From JABIBT01 sp964471565 (GTDB taxonomy: Archaea > Nanobdellota > Nanobdellia > SCGC-AAA011-G17 > PNOQ01): a stretch of 21,574 nt of DNA. The notes under the pieces are model-generated. The model made no database searches and was not told the origin of the DNA. It worked only from the letters and a program-made list of their open reading frames with translations. The stretch's first letter is position 1, and each line of letters starts with the position of its first letter. The position numbers and the translations under genes were made by a program. This document shows positions 13,145 through 20,173 of the stretch, piece by piece. The stretch is taken from the NCBI GenBank assembly GCA_964471565.1, contig CAYYFK010000010.1, positions 1-21,574 of the forward strand, read 5' to 3'.

Positions 13145-14182
13145 ATGAGTATGAAATTGATAAAGCCACAAGGATTAGAGAAAGGAGATACAATAGCTTT
13201 CATAGCTCCAGCTGGAGGATTAGCAGCTTTAACCACACACAGACTTGAAAAAGGAAGGAGATTTTTTGAGGAATTAGGTTATAAGATTAAGATATTTCCA
13301 ACTGCTAAAAAGAATTCTGGAATTAGTTCTGATACTGCTGAAAACAGAGCTAAAGATGTCATGGATGCTTTTAGAGATAAAGATGTTAAAGCCATAGTTA
13401 CTACTATCGGTGGCAATACTTCCCATCAGACTTTAGAATATTTGGACTTTGGAACTATTAAGAGAAATCCAAAAATTCTTTGCGGATATTCTGATATCAC
13501 AAGCTTACATTTAGCTTTGTACTCTCAAACAGGATTGGTCGGTTTTTATGGTCCTGCAGTAATCACACAATTCGGGGAACACCCAAAACCAGATGAATTC
13601 ACTGTTACAAATTTTTTCAAAGCTGTAACAGGGGATATTGGAGAAGTTAAACCTTCTAAACAATGGTCTGATGATAAAAGTGTAGATTGGGTTAGTAAGG
13701 ATGATTTAAAGAAAAAAAGAAAGTATAAAGAAAACGAAGGATATGAATGGTTGAAACAAGGAAAAGCTAAAGGAGAAATTTTAGGTGGGTGCTTACCAGT
13801 AATATTGCATTTAGCAGGAACAAAATATTGGCCAGACTTTAAAGATAAAGTTTTGTTATTGGAAACTCCAGAGGGAGAGGATTTTAGAAAGGGAGAAAGT
13901 TTAGCAAATGTAGATTCTGCTTTAGGTGATTTGAGAAACTTGGGGGTATTCAAACAAATAAAAGGAATTGTTTTTGGTAGGGGGTTTGGATATACAGAGG
14001 AACAGATAAAACAATTAAAAAATATTATTTTGTATAATACAAGAGATTATGATATTCCAATATTGTATAATGTTAATATTGGACACACTGATCCCATTAT
14101 CACCATCCCTTTAGGAGTTAAAGTTGAATTAGATTTTAGCAGGAACAAATTTGGATTTTTAGAACAGGCTGTATTAGGATGA
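13145..14182 (+). CDS. peptidase S66 family protein (LD-carboxypeptidase/MccF-like)
   Basis: S66 serine peptidases cut L,D-peptide bonds in bacterial murein or inactivate peptide-nucleotide toxins such as microcin C. The 345-residue protein has the nucleophile S116 in CGYSDITSLH, E230 in LLLETPEGED and H304 in NIGHTDPIITIPLG, the complete S66 Ser-Glu-His triad. The triad spacing is nearer to MccF than to E. coli LdcA. Archaea lack murein, so a detoxifying, recycling or prey-wall role is likelier than self-wall turnover. ATG 13145 is chosen because TTTTTTATAT lies about 26 bp upstream; the frame extends further but without family sequence. The last nine bases overlap the end of the convergent transposase. 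Confidence 0.88.
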   Translation: MSMKLIKPQGLEKGDTIAFIAPAGGLAALTTHRLEKGRRFFEELGYKIKIFPTAKKNSGISSDTAENRAKDVMDAFRDKDVKAIVTTIGGNTSHQTLEYLDFGTIKRNPKILCGYSDITSLHLALYSQTGLVGFYGPAVITQFGEHPKPDEFTVTNFFKAVTGDIGEVKPSKQWSDDKSVDWVSKDDLKKKRKYKENEGYEWLKQGKAKGEILGGCLPVILHLAGTKYWPDFKDKVLLLETPEGEDFRKGESLANVDSALGDLRNLGVFKQIKGIVFGRGFGYTEEQIKQLKNIILYNTRDYDIPILYNVNIGHTDPIITIPLGVKVELDFSRNKFGFLEQAVLG

Positions 14183-15028
14183 GCTAAGTGTAATCAAGTC
14201 CAACCATCTATTCTCTCCTAATTCTAAACCAACTCCTGCCCTTTCAGAAGGTACTTCATCGGTTGTGGAATGATTTTCTATGAAGTTATGTTGGATAACT
14301 ATTGCTGTCATGAGGATTGGAGCAGACCACAAAGCTTTCAATCCTCTAAAGTCTATAACTCTATCCTTGATTTTCATAAAAACGGTTTCAATTCTGTAAT
14401 TGTGAATTTTTGTCTTTCTTACATTTTGTATTTTGTGTTCTATTGTTAAACCACCTAACTTATTGGAATAAAAGAGTTTTCTAAATGCTCTTGGATAGAA
14501 AACTCCCGCATCTGTTTGAATATATTTCGGCTTTCCTTTCCTAATAGACTTCTTCAAAAATTCTTGTGCTTCTATAGGATTAGCCGATAAACTATAATGA
14601 AAACCTGTGATTAATCTTGTATCCCAATCAAGACAACACCAAAATCTGTCTAATCTTCCTTCCCTGTTTATTAAAGTTTCATCAGCATAGAAACTATTTC
14701 CTAAATTGTAGCCTTGGTTTTCTATGAATTTATGAACTTTCAAAGTATATCTTCTAACCCAATCCAAAACTGAGACATGACTTACTTTATGACTCAAGTG
14801 TCTTCTTAATTGATTTCTCATCTTTCTACTTGATAAATTAGAAACATACATGTCAATAGACATTGTAATAATTTCTGGTTTGTTTCTCATTCTGTAAAAA
14901 CCATCATCATTTGTAAAGAACCTTTTACAATCCTTACAGAAATATTTTTGAATTTTCCCTCGGTGTTCTGTCTTTCTAAAACCTTTCTTTAGAAAATTAT
15001 TGCCTGAACAATGTTTACACTTAATCAT
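14174..15028 (-). CDS. IS240/IS6-like DDE transposase
   Basis: The 284-residue protein begins with a zinc ribbon (C4, C7, C31, C34: IKCKHC and YFCKDC). The DDE catalytic domain has D116 (SFYADETLINREGR), D173 (YIQTDAGVF) and E214 (HNYRIETVFMKIKDR). The C-terminal QHNFIENH, then GVGLELGENRWLDLI, is typical of archaeal IS240-type transposases. All three acidic residues are present and the frame is intact, so it may be active. ATG 15028 is chosen because a TATATAAA is centred 26 bp upstream. Two operator-like dyads bracket that TATA, matching those of the AbrB-like gene behind it. The 3' end runs nine bases into the LD-carboxypeptidase gene. Confidence 0.88.
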   Translation of the reverse strand: MIKCKHCSGNNFLKKGFRKTEHRGKIQKYFCKDCKRFFTNDDGFYRMRNKPEIITMSIDMYVSNLSSRKMRNQLRRHLSHKVSHVSVLDWVRRYTLKVHKFIENQGYNLGNSFYADETLINREGRLDRFWCCLDWDTRLITGFHYSLSANPIEAQEFLKKSIRKGKPKYIQTDAGVFYPRAFRKLFYSNKLGGLTIEHKIQNVRKTKIHNYRIETVFMKIKDRVIDFRGLKALWSAPILMTAIVIQHNFIENHSTTDEVPSERAGVGLELGENRWLDLITLSSS

Positions 15029-15076
15029 ACATATATTCAGGTACATGAACTATATAAACCTTTCGGTACATGAAAG
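15026..15076 (-). promoter_or_regulatory. transposase promoter with two operator-like dyads
   Basis: TATATAAA (15051-15058) is 26 bp upstream of the transposase ATG. TTCAGGTACATGAA (15036-15049) lies between TATA and start, and TTCGGTACATGAA (15062-15074) lies just upstream of TATA. Both are imperfect palindromes of TTCA..GTAC..TGAA type. Binding there would cover TFB/TBP and polymerase sites, so repression is expected. The whole 51-bp block matches that of the AbrB-like gene at 39 positions. Confidence 0.7.
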
Positions 15077-15078
15077 AC

Positions 15079-15237
15079 TTATACTTGTTCTAATATAATT
15101 TTACCCTTTTCGGTTCTTGCTTTTAGCTCTTTACCGAGGAGTTTTGAATCTTTAACAACATCTTTTGGTAATGTTGTTATGTACCTTGTATATTCTGTAT
15201 TCCCCACTTTTTTATCTAAGACTTCTCTTATTTTCAT
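15079..15237 (-). CDS. AbrB/SpoVT-like small DNA-binding protein
   Basis: This 52-residue basic protein resembles a swapped-hairpin AbrB domain: YTRYITTLPKDVVKDSKLLG (about residues 16-35) followed by KELKARTEKGKIILEQ. The TLPKDVVK..LLGK.LKA...KGKIIL pattern is that of archaeal AbrB-type regulators, which bind DNA as dimers and often control their own genes. The TATA-like element at 15260-15268 is 26-27 bp upstream of the ATG. Two dyads bracket it just as at the transposase promoter, and the gene ends three bases from the upstream dyad of that promoter. It is therefore a strong candidate repressor of both genes. An antitoxin role is an alternative, but no toxin gene is adjacent. Confidence 0.75.
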   Translation of the reverse strand: MKIREVLDKKVGNTEYTRYITTLPKDVVKDSKLLGKELKARTEKGKIILEQV

Positions 15238-15285
15238 AATTTAATTCAGGAACATGAAGTATTTAAATTTGTCTGTACCTGAAAG
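15235..15285 (-). promoter_or_regulatory. AbrB-like gene promoter with two operator-like dyads
   Basis: TTCAGGAACATGAA (15245-15258) occupies the same place relative to the ATG (8 to 21 bases upstream) as its counterpart at the transposase gene. TCTGTACCTGAAAG (15272-15285) is the upstream dyad. The TATA-like TATTTAAAT sits between them. Same length, same order and similar sequence as the transposase promoter. Confidence 0.7.
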
Positions 15286-15329
15286 AAAAATCAACCAATT
15301 TAGGTGACTTTAACTTAACAGCTCAGGAT

Positions 15330-15827
15330 TTACTTAAATTTATGTAGATTTAGAAACGCCTTTGTTCTGTGAAATATATCGTGAGTATCGTCAATTATCT
15401 CTTTTTCGTATCTTTCTCTCCTTCCAGTTGAGATAAATTTATCAAATATTCCTCTTGTAAACTTCCTAATTGGATTATTTTCCCACTTTTGCTCGTAATC
15501 TGTTTCTATTGATGCTTCATAATTTATAGTTAGGTTTCCCTCTACTGTTTTTCCTTGTTTTGTATCTATTGTTTTATAATTTTTTAGAGAAATTGATAAA
15601 TTTATTACATATCTTGAATAATTATCTATATATTTTTGTCCTTCCCACTTTATTTTTACTGATTTCTTATCTCCCTTTATTACATCTTCATATTCTCTTT
15701 CATAGAAATTATAGTTGTGAAGATCAAACCATGCCTTTAGAGTTCTGTACAATTCTATCATATTGAACTGGGCCTCTTTCTTTATTACTAATTTATCTCC
15801 CCTAATTATCCAATCTGTCTCAGGCAT
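15330..15827 (-). CDS. unknown protein, copy 1 of a three-member tandem family
   Basis: This 165-residue soluble protein has no recognised domain. It shares its plan with the next two genes upstream: a short N-terminal strand, then F-[ND]-x-x-x-L-Y-x-x-x-x-x-W-[FL] (here FNMIELYRTLKAWFDLHNY), an I-x-W strand near residue 59, alternating beta strands (YVINLSISLKNY, LTINYEASIETDY) and a long C-terminal helix (KFISTGRRERYEKEI, then KAFLNLH). This suggests a beta-sheet packed by helices. Its own TATA box lies about 27 bp upstream of the ATG, so it is transcribed separately from the paralogues. Confidence 0.6.
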   Translation of the reverse strand: MPETDWIIRGDKLVIKKEAQFNMIELYRTLKAWFDLHNYNFYEREYEDVIKGDKKSVKIKWEGQKYIDNYSRYVINLSISLKNYKTIDTKQGKTVEGNLTINYEASIETDYEQKWENNPIRKFTRGIFDKFISTGRRERYEKEIIDDTHDIFHRTKAFLNLHKFK

Positions 15828-15865
15828 ATTTAAATTTTAGAAAATGGAATATATAAAGTTTTTCT

Positions 15866-16375
15866 TTAGTATTGGTGCATAGTTAAGAAAGATTTTATTT
15901 CATCGTGGAAAGCATAAGTTTTTGAATATAATTCTATTTTATAATCTTCTATTCTGTCCTTTATTATAAATTTCTCATATATTGATTGACCCAAACCTTT
16001 TCTCTCTCCCCATTTTTTACTTCTGTCTGTTATTATATTTGCTTTTATTCTTAATTCTACTTCTCCTCGTTGTGTTTTTATTTTTCTACCTGCTTTTTCT
16101 ACCTCTATATCTTTTAATCCTAGAATAAAAAATCCAATTCTTATATGGTATGCAAAATAATCACTTACGTTTTTTTGAGCACTCCAACGTATTTCTATTT
16201 GCTGAGACTCTCCTTTCATTCTTTGAGCAAATTTTTCTTCTTGAAAAGTATTATCTTGGTCTCCATAGCCTTGATAGTCTAACCAGAACTTCATATGTTT
16301 GTATAATTCTCCCAAATCAAATATCCCTCTCCACTTCATTTTGATTTCTGGGACTACAGTAATTGCACCTTGCAT
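15866..16375 (-). CDS. unknown protein, copy 2 of a three-member tandem family
   Basis: This 169-residue paralogue of its neighbours has family positions FDLGELYKHMKFWLDYQGY, IEIRWSAQKNVSDYFAYHI, ITDRSKKW, IYEKFIIKDRIEDYKIEL and a closing SFLTMHQY. It is closer to copy 1 at the C-terminal end (both end in FL-x-x-H) than to copy 3. No signal peptide or membrane span is seen. A TATA-like AACTTATAAACTT lies about 26 bp before the ATG. Function is unknown. Confidence 0.6.
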   Translation of the reverse strand: MQGAITVVPEIKMKWRGIFDLGELYKHMKFWLDYQGYGDQDNTFQEEKFAQRMKGESQQIEIRWSAQKNVSDYFAYHIRIGFFILGLKDIEVEKAGRKIKTQRGEVELRIKANIITDRSKKWGERKGLGQSIYEKFIIKDRIEDYKIELYSKTYAFHDEIKSFLTMHQY

Positions 16376-16410
16376 ATCTTAGAATTTGTTGAGTAAGTTT
16401 ATAAGTTTTT

Positions 16411-16893
16411 TTATCTGAAGAATTCTAGTACTTCTTTTGTTGTTTTTTGAAGATCTTTTACTTCTTCTAATAATTTAAGTTTATGTTTGGTTATGTTTTC
16501 TTTTATTAGAACATTTGTGTATATATTGAATAAAAGATTCTTAAATCTTGAGGAGGACCATTCATCTCTATAGTCTACAACAACTCCTGCTGTGAATGTT
16601 ATTTTTGCTGTTCCGGAAACTAAGTTGTCTGAGGCAGGATGTATTTCTCTGAATCTAAATTTTATTATAATATCATACTTCATAAAGTCATTTATTTCTC
16701 TTTCTGCCTTCCATACTAACACTATTTCATCCCCAATATCTAATTTTTTATGTTGGTGGTCTGCTTCTAAGAAATCATAGCCGTTTTCGGATAACCAGCC
16801 ATGCATAGTTTGGTATAGTTTTTCAAGATTAAAAACTCCCTTGTGTCTTATCTGGTATCCTTGGCTTACATGTGCCTTTATATTCTTACTCAT
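16411..16893 (-). CDS. unknown protein, copy 3 of a three-member tandem family
   Basis: The 160-residue paralogue carries FNLEKLYQTMHGWLSENGYDF, IVLVWKAEREINDFMKYDI, VVVDYRDEW and a C-terminal charged helix (KHKLKLLEEVKDLQKTTKEVL). The conserved Trp of the first helix, the I/L-x-W strand and the D-[YR]-x-x-[KE]-W motif are shared by all three copies. An ATTTATTAAC-like TATA element lies about 26 bp upstream. The three genes run head to tail with 35-38 bp gaps, indicating local duplication followed by strong divergence. Confidence 0.6.
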   Translation of the reverse strand: MSKNIKAHVSQGYQIRHKGVFNLEKLYQTMHGWLSENGYDFLEADHQHKKLDIGDEIVLVWKAEREINDFMKYDIIIKFRFREIHPASDNLVSGTAKITFTAGVVVDYRDEWSSSRFKNLLFNIYTNVLIKENITKHKLKLLEEVKDLQKTTKEVLEFFR

Positions 16894-16929
16894 AAAGTAG
16901 AGAATAAAAATAATAGTTAATAAATGTTT

Positions 16930-17355
16930 TTATCCTTCCCTTATCTTGAATTTCTCTATAAATATATCATATAGGTCTGGTTGAATCTTTAGAACGTCTT
17001 TATATGTTAATAGCCCAACTAGTTTTTCTCCATCTGTTACCGGAAGTCTTCTTACATTTTCCCTTGACATGAAGTAGATTGCGTCATATAGATCTAGAGT
17101 TGGAGAGATTTTGAGCATAGTAGTTGACATAATGTCCTTTGCTTTTGATTTTTTTATGTTTAAATCTTTTGCAATTGCTTTGTTTACAAAATCTTTTTCT
17201 GTAATTATTCCTAAGAGTTTTCCATTTTCTTCTACAATAAGGCTCCCAACATCTCCTTCAATCATTTTATCTGCACATTTTAGTAGGTTCTCTTCTGGTC
17301 CTACAACTACTGGAGCCTTTGTCATTGCATCCATAACTTTTATGCCGGTTCTCAT
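16930..17355 (-). CDS. CBS-pair domain protein
   Basis: The 141-residue protein is a stand-alone pair of CBS domains, small modules that bind adenine nucleotides and sense energy state. CBS1 covers about residues 8-65 (VMDAMTKAPVVVGPEENLL, then GSLIVEENGKLLGIITEKDFV). CBS2 covers about 72-130 (DIMSTTMLKISPTLDLYDA, then RRLPVTDGEKLVGLLTYKDVL). No catalytic domain is attached, so the partner is unknown. The TATA element is about 26 bp upstream of the ATG. It diverges from the next plus-strand gene across an 80-bp promoter region. Confidence 0.9.
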   Translation of the reverse strand: MRTGIKVMDAMTKAPVVVGPEENLLKCADKMIEGDVGSLIVEENGKLLGIITEKDFVNKAIAKDLNIKKSKAKDIMSTTMLKISPTLDLYDAIYFMSRENVRRLPVTDGEKLVGLLTYKDVLKIQPDLYDIFIEKFKIREG

Positions 17356-17435
17356 CTTAATTTTATATTATTTTTTGAATTAATAAGTATATATGTATTG
17401 TAAAATTTTATAAATAATGACATATTCCTTATATT

Positions 17436-17822
17436 ATGGCGGAAAGAACTAGTGAGGCCGATTTGAATGCTTTAAGAGAATATCTGAATTCTTATGCTGG
17501 AGAACCAAACAATAGATTCTCTTCTTATGGGGAACTCGCATTTGTTGATTTTTTTGGGAGAGAAAAATATGTTTTTACACATGTTAATAAAAGTATTTCT
17601 GGAACTCCCTCTTTTCAATTGAAAGGTGGAAAATTATTTGGAAAATGCCCCCTTATTACATTTAGTTATTATGAGATTGAAAAGGAAATAAGGGTTCATA
17701 AGGGCGGAGCTCGAAATGAAAGAGATAGGCAAAGTATTGATGCGATTGTCGAATTATTAGAAGAAAGGCCCTATGAACGATTAATTTCTAATTTTGAAGA
17801 TTTAAGAATAAAAACTATTTAA
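17436..17822 (+). CDS. hypothetical protein
   Basis: This is a 128-residue soluble protein of no recognised family. An N-terminal helix (SEADLNALREYLNSY) is followed by several strands (AFVDFFGREKYVFTHV, SFQLKGGKLFG, LITFSYYEIEKEIRVHKGG) and a C-terminal helical part (RDRQSIDAIVELLEERPYERLISNFEDL). TTTATAAA at 17407-17414 is 26 bp upstream of the ATG, the standard leaderless spacing here, which supports expression. It lies upstream of the thermosome gene, which has its own promoter. Confidence 0.5.
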   Translation: MAERTSEADLNALREYLNSYAGEPNNRFSSYGELAFVDFFGREKYVFTHVNKSISGTPSFQLKGGKLFGKCPLITFSYYEIEKEIRVHKGGARNERDRQSIDAIVELLEERPYERLISNFEDLRIKTI

Positions 17823-17873
17823 GTATTTTCTATTCAAAACCTTTATAAATGAACTGGGATTTCTCGGATTAGA

Positions 17874-19478
17874 ATGACAGACGATAAACAACCGGTTTAT
17901 ATCTTATCTGAGGGAAATCAGAGGACTTATGGGAAAGAAGCCCAAAGAAATAATATTATGGCTGCTAAATTGGTAGCTGAGACAGTTAGATCTACTTTGG
18001 GTCCTAAGGGCATGGATAAAATGTTGGTTGATTCTATGGGCGATGTTGTTATTACAAATGATGGTGTTACAATCTTAGAAGAAATGCAAATTGAGCATCC
18101 TGCAGCCAAAATGATTGTCGAGATTGCCAAAACCCAAGAAGATGAGGTTGGAGATGGTACTACTAGCGCGGTTGTTTTTGCTGGGGAACTATTAAAAAAT
18201 GCTGAAAAACTATTAGAGAAGAATATTCATCCTACAATTGTTGCTAAAGGTTTTAGATTAGCCGAGAAAAAGGCTCAAGAAATTTTGAATGAGATAGCGG
18301 AGGATGTTTCTTTAGATAATGAGGATATACTTGAGAAAATTGCTATGACTGCCATGACTGGAAAGGGGGCAGAAGCTTCTAAGGAGAAGTTGGCTAAATT
18401 GTCTGTTGGTGCTGTAAAGCAAGTTTTAGATGATAATATAGATTTGAATAATATTAAAGTTGAGAAAAAAGTTGGTGGCGGTGTTGAAAACTCCGAGTTA
18501 ATTCAAGGAATTGTTTTAGATAAAGAAAAATTACATTCAAGTATGCCATCTAAAATTAATGATGCTAAAATAGCTTTGATTAGTGTTCCTTTAGAAATAA
18601 AAGATACTGAAATTGATGCTAAAATTCAAATTAATAGTCCTGAACAAATGCAATCATTTATCGAGCAAGAAGAAAATATGTTAAGAAATATGGCTCAAAA
18701 AGTAATTGATTCTGGAGCTAACGTTTTAATATCTCAAAAAGGAATTGATGACTTGGCACAACATTATTTAGCTAAGGCTGGAGTTTATGCTGTTAGAAGA
18801 GTTAAGCAATCGGATATGGAAAAACTGATTAGAGCTACTGGCGGAAAAATTGTCAGTAATTTGAAAGATTTAAGTGAATCAGATTTAGGGAAATCAGGTT
18901 TAGTTGAAGAAGTTAAAATCGGAGATGAAGAATTTACTTATGTTACTAACTGTGAAAATCCAAAAGCTGTTACGTTTTTAGTTCGAGGTGGAACTGAGCA
19001 TGTTGTTGATGAAGTAGAAAGAGCTATTCAGGATGCTTTGGGTGATTTAGCGGCTGCTTTGAAAAATGGAAAAGTTGTTGGCGGTGCAGGTTCTCCAGAG
19101 ATAGAGTTAAGTAAAAGATTAAGAGAATTTGCAAATACTTTAAGCGGTCGTGAACAATTAGCTGTTTTAGCCTTTGCAGAATCTATGGAAGCTATTCCAA
19201 TCACTTTAGCTGAGAATGCAGGTATAGATCCAATTGATATTTTGACTGAATTGAAAGCAAGACATGATTCTGGAGATAAATGGGCAGGTATTGATGTTTT
19301 TTCTGGGAAGGTTGTTGATTCTTGGGGTTTTGGTGTAATTGAACCTTTGAAGATTAAAACACAAGCGGTTAAGAGTGCTGCTGAGGTTTCTGAGATGATA
19401 CTTCGGATAGATGATGTGATTGCTTCTGGGAAAGGTACTGGTCAACCTCCTATGCAACCTCCAATGGGTTATGAGTAA
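17874..19478 (+). CDS. thermosome subunit (group II chaperonin)
   Basis: The 534-residue ATP-dependent chaperonin subunit assembles into double-ring cages that fold proteins. Equatorial domain motifs are LGPKGMDKMLVDSMGD (about 42-57), ITNDGVTIL (60-68) with the ATP-linked Asp, and VGDGTTSAVVF (92-102). The apical domain follows, then the second equatorial part with VVGGAGSPEIELSKRLR and GIDPIDILTELKA. Near the C-terminus is the conserved GVIEPLKIKTQAVKSAAE. The end is short and Pro/Met-rich (QPPMQPPMGYE) instead of the usual Gly-Gly-Met repeat. A strong TATA (CTTTATAAAT) lies about 28 bp upstream. Only one subunit gene is in this window. Confidence 0.97.
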   Translation: MTDDKQPVYILSEGNQRTYGKEAQRNNIMAAKLVAETVRSTLGPKGMDKMLVDSMGDVVITNDGVTILEEMQIEHPAAKMIVEIAKTQEDEVGDGTTSAVVFAGELLKNAEKLLEKNIHPTIVAKGFRLAEKKAQEILNEIAEDVSLDNEDILEKIAMTAMTGKGAEASKEKLAKLSVGAVKQVLDDNIDLNNIKVEKKVGGGVENSELIQGIVLDKEKLHSSMPSKINDAKIALISVPLEIKDTEIDAKIQINSPEQMQSFIEQEENMLRNMAQKVIDSGANVLISQKGIDDLAQHYLAKAGVYAVRRVKQSDMEKLIRATGGKIVSNLKDLSESDLGKSGLVEEVKIGDEEFTYVTNCENPKAVTFLVRGGTEHVVDEVERAIQDALGDLAAALKNGKVVGGAGSPEIELSKRLREFANTLSGREQLAVLAFAESMEAIPITLAENAGIDPIDILTELKARHDSGDKWAGIDVFSGKVVDSWGFGVIEPLKIKTQAVKSAAEVSEMILRIDDVIASGKGTGQPPMQPPMGYE

Positions 19479-19509
19479 GTTTTATAAAATTCTATTTTTA
19501 GTTTAAAGT

Positions 19510-20142
19510 ATGTTTTTTAGAAAAAAGGAGGAGTTTTTGAAGTTTTCTTTGAGAATAAAGAAATTTTTAAATGTGGGTAATTTCGATTCTGCTATTGCTC
19601 GATATAATGAGTTTGAAAAAAGGTATAAGGGATTGGACGAGGATAAGAAAGAAGAATATAGAGAAGAGTATGAATCTTTAGTTAAGCAGTTGTTAATTTA
19701 TATGAAAATTCGTGATTTGAATGTTATTATTAATGGTGACAATATTGAATTGATTAAAAGCTCTTTAAATTATTTGAAGGATATGCAAGAAGATACAATT
19801 GGACTGCCAGAGAAATATTCTAGTTTTGTTAAGAGTAAGTATTCTGAGTTTTATAATAGATATTGCTACAAGTTGGCTTTGCTTGAATTGAACAAAACTT
19901 TGGAGAGAGTTTACAAATTAAAGGATGAACAAAATTTTGATATGGCCCTAGAATTTTTTCCTGAAGTTATGATAAAGTATCGTGAGTTGGAGGAGTATTT
20001 GCCTGGAGAGTCTAAGAAGATTTTTGGGAAGCTTATTGAGTTAAGAGAAGAACTTAAGATGGATTTAATTGAGTTTAAGGCGCATAGTCCGGTTGCTGAT
20101 GTGAATATTAAAACTTTGAAGAAGAGTTTGAGGAAAAAGTAA
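19510..20142 (+). CDS. all-helical protein, possible TPR-like repeats
   Basis: The 210-residue, highly charged protein is predicted almost entirely helical. Segments such as FLNVGNFDSAIARYNEFEKRY (about 18-38) and KLKDEQNFDMALEFFPEVMIKYRELEEYLP (about 136-165) have the hydrophobic spacing of tetratricopeptide-type helical pairs (x-F-D-x-A-[IL]-x-x-[FY]). The tail is Lys-rich. There is no signal peptide. TATA-like TTTTATAAAA near 19480-19490 lies about 26 bp upstream of the ATG, so it is probably transcribed apart from the thermosome gene 31 bp before it. Proteins of this sort recur in Pacearchaeota-like genomes; the role is unknown. Confidence 0.55.
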   Translation: MFFRKKEEFLKFSLRIKKFLNVGNFDSAIARYNEFEKRYKGLDEDKKEEYREEYESLVKQLLIYMKIRDLNVIINGDNIELIKSSLNYLKDMQEDTIGLPEKYSSFVKSKYSEFYNRYCYKLALLELNKTLERVYKLKDEQNFDMALEFFPEVMIKYRELEEYLPGESKKIFGKLIELREELKMDLIEFKAHSPVADVNIKTLKKSLRKK

Positions 20143-20173
20143 GTTATATTAACTTGGAGTTAGTTCCCTTTTT

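Larger units (their letters stand above)
14174..15285 (-). mobile_element. insertion-sequence-like unit, ends not defined
   Basis: The unit is inferred from an intact DDE transposase plus the AbrB-like regulator that shares its promoter sequence. I could not find convincing terminal inverted repeats or a target duplication, so limits are set by the transposase stop and the upstream operator. It may be an IS carrying its own regulator, or a transposase adjacent to a host regulator. Confidence 0.4.

Noticed and set aside
15036..15285. CRISPR-like or iteron repeats
   Set aside because: Only four short palindromic copies exist, placed at fixed distances from two TATA boxes; operators explain them better and there are no spacers.
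14183..15325. Terminal inverted repeats of the insertion sequence (GAGCT..AAGT..AAGTC near 14182-14200 versus its inverse near 15306-15323)
   Set aside because: The match needs several gaps, one end lies in the LD-carboxypeptidase stop region, and no target-site duplication is visible.
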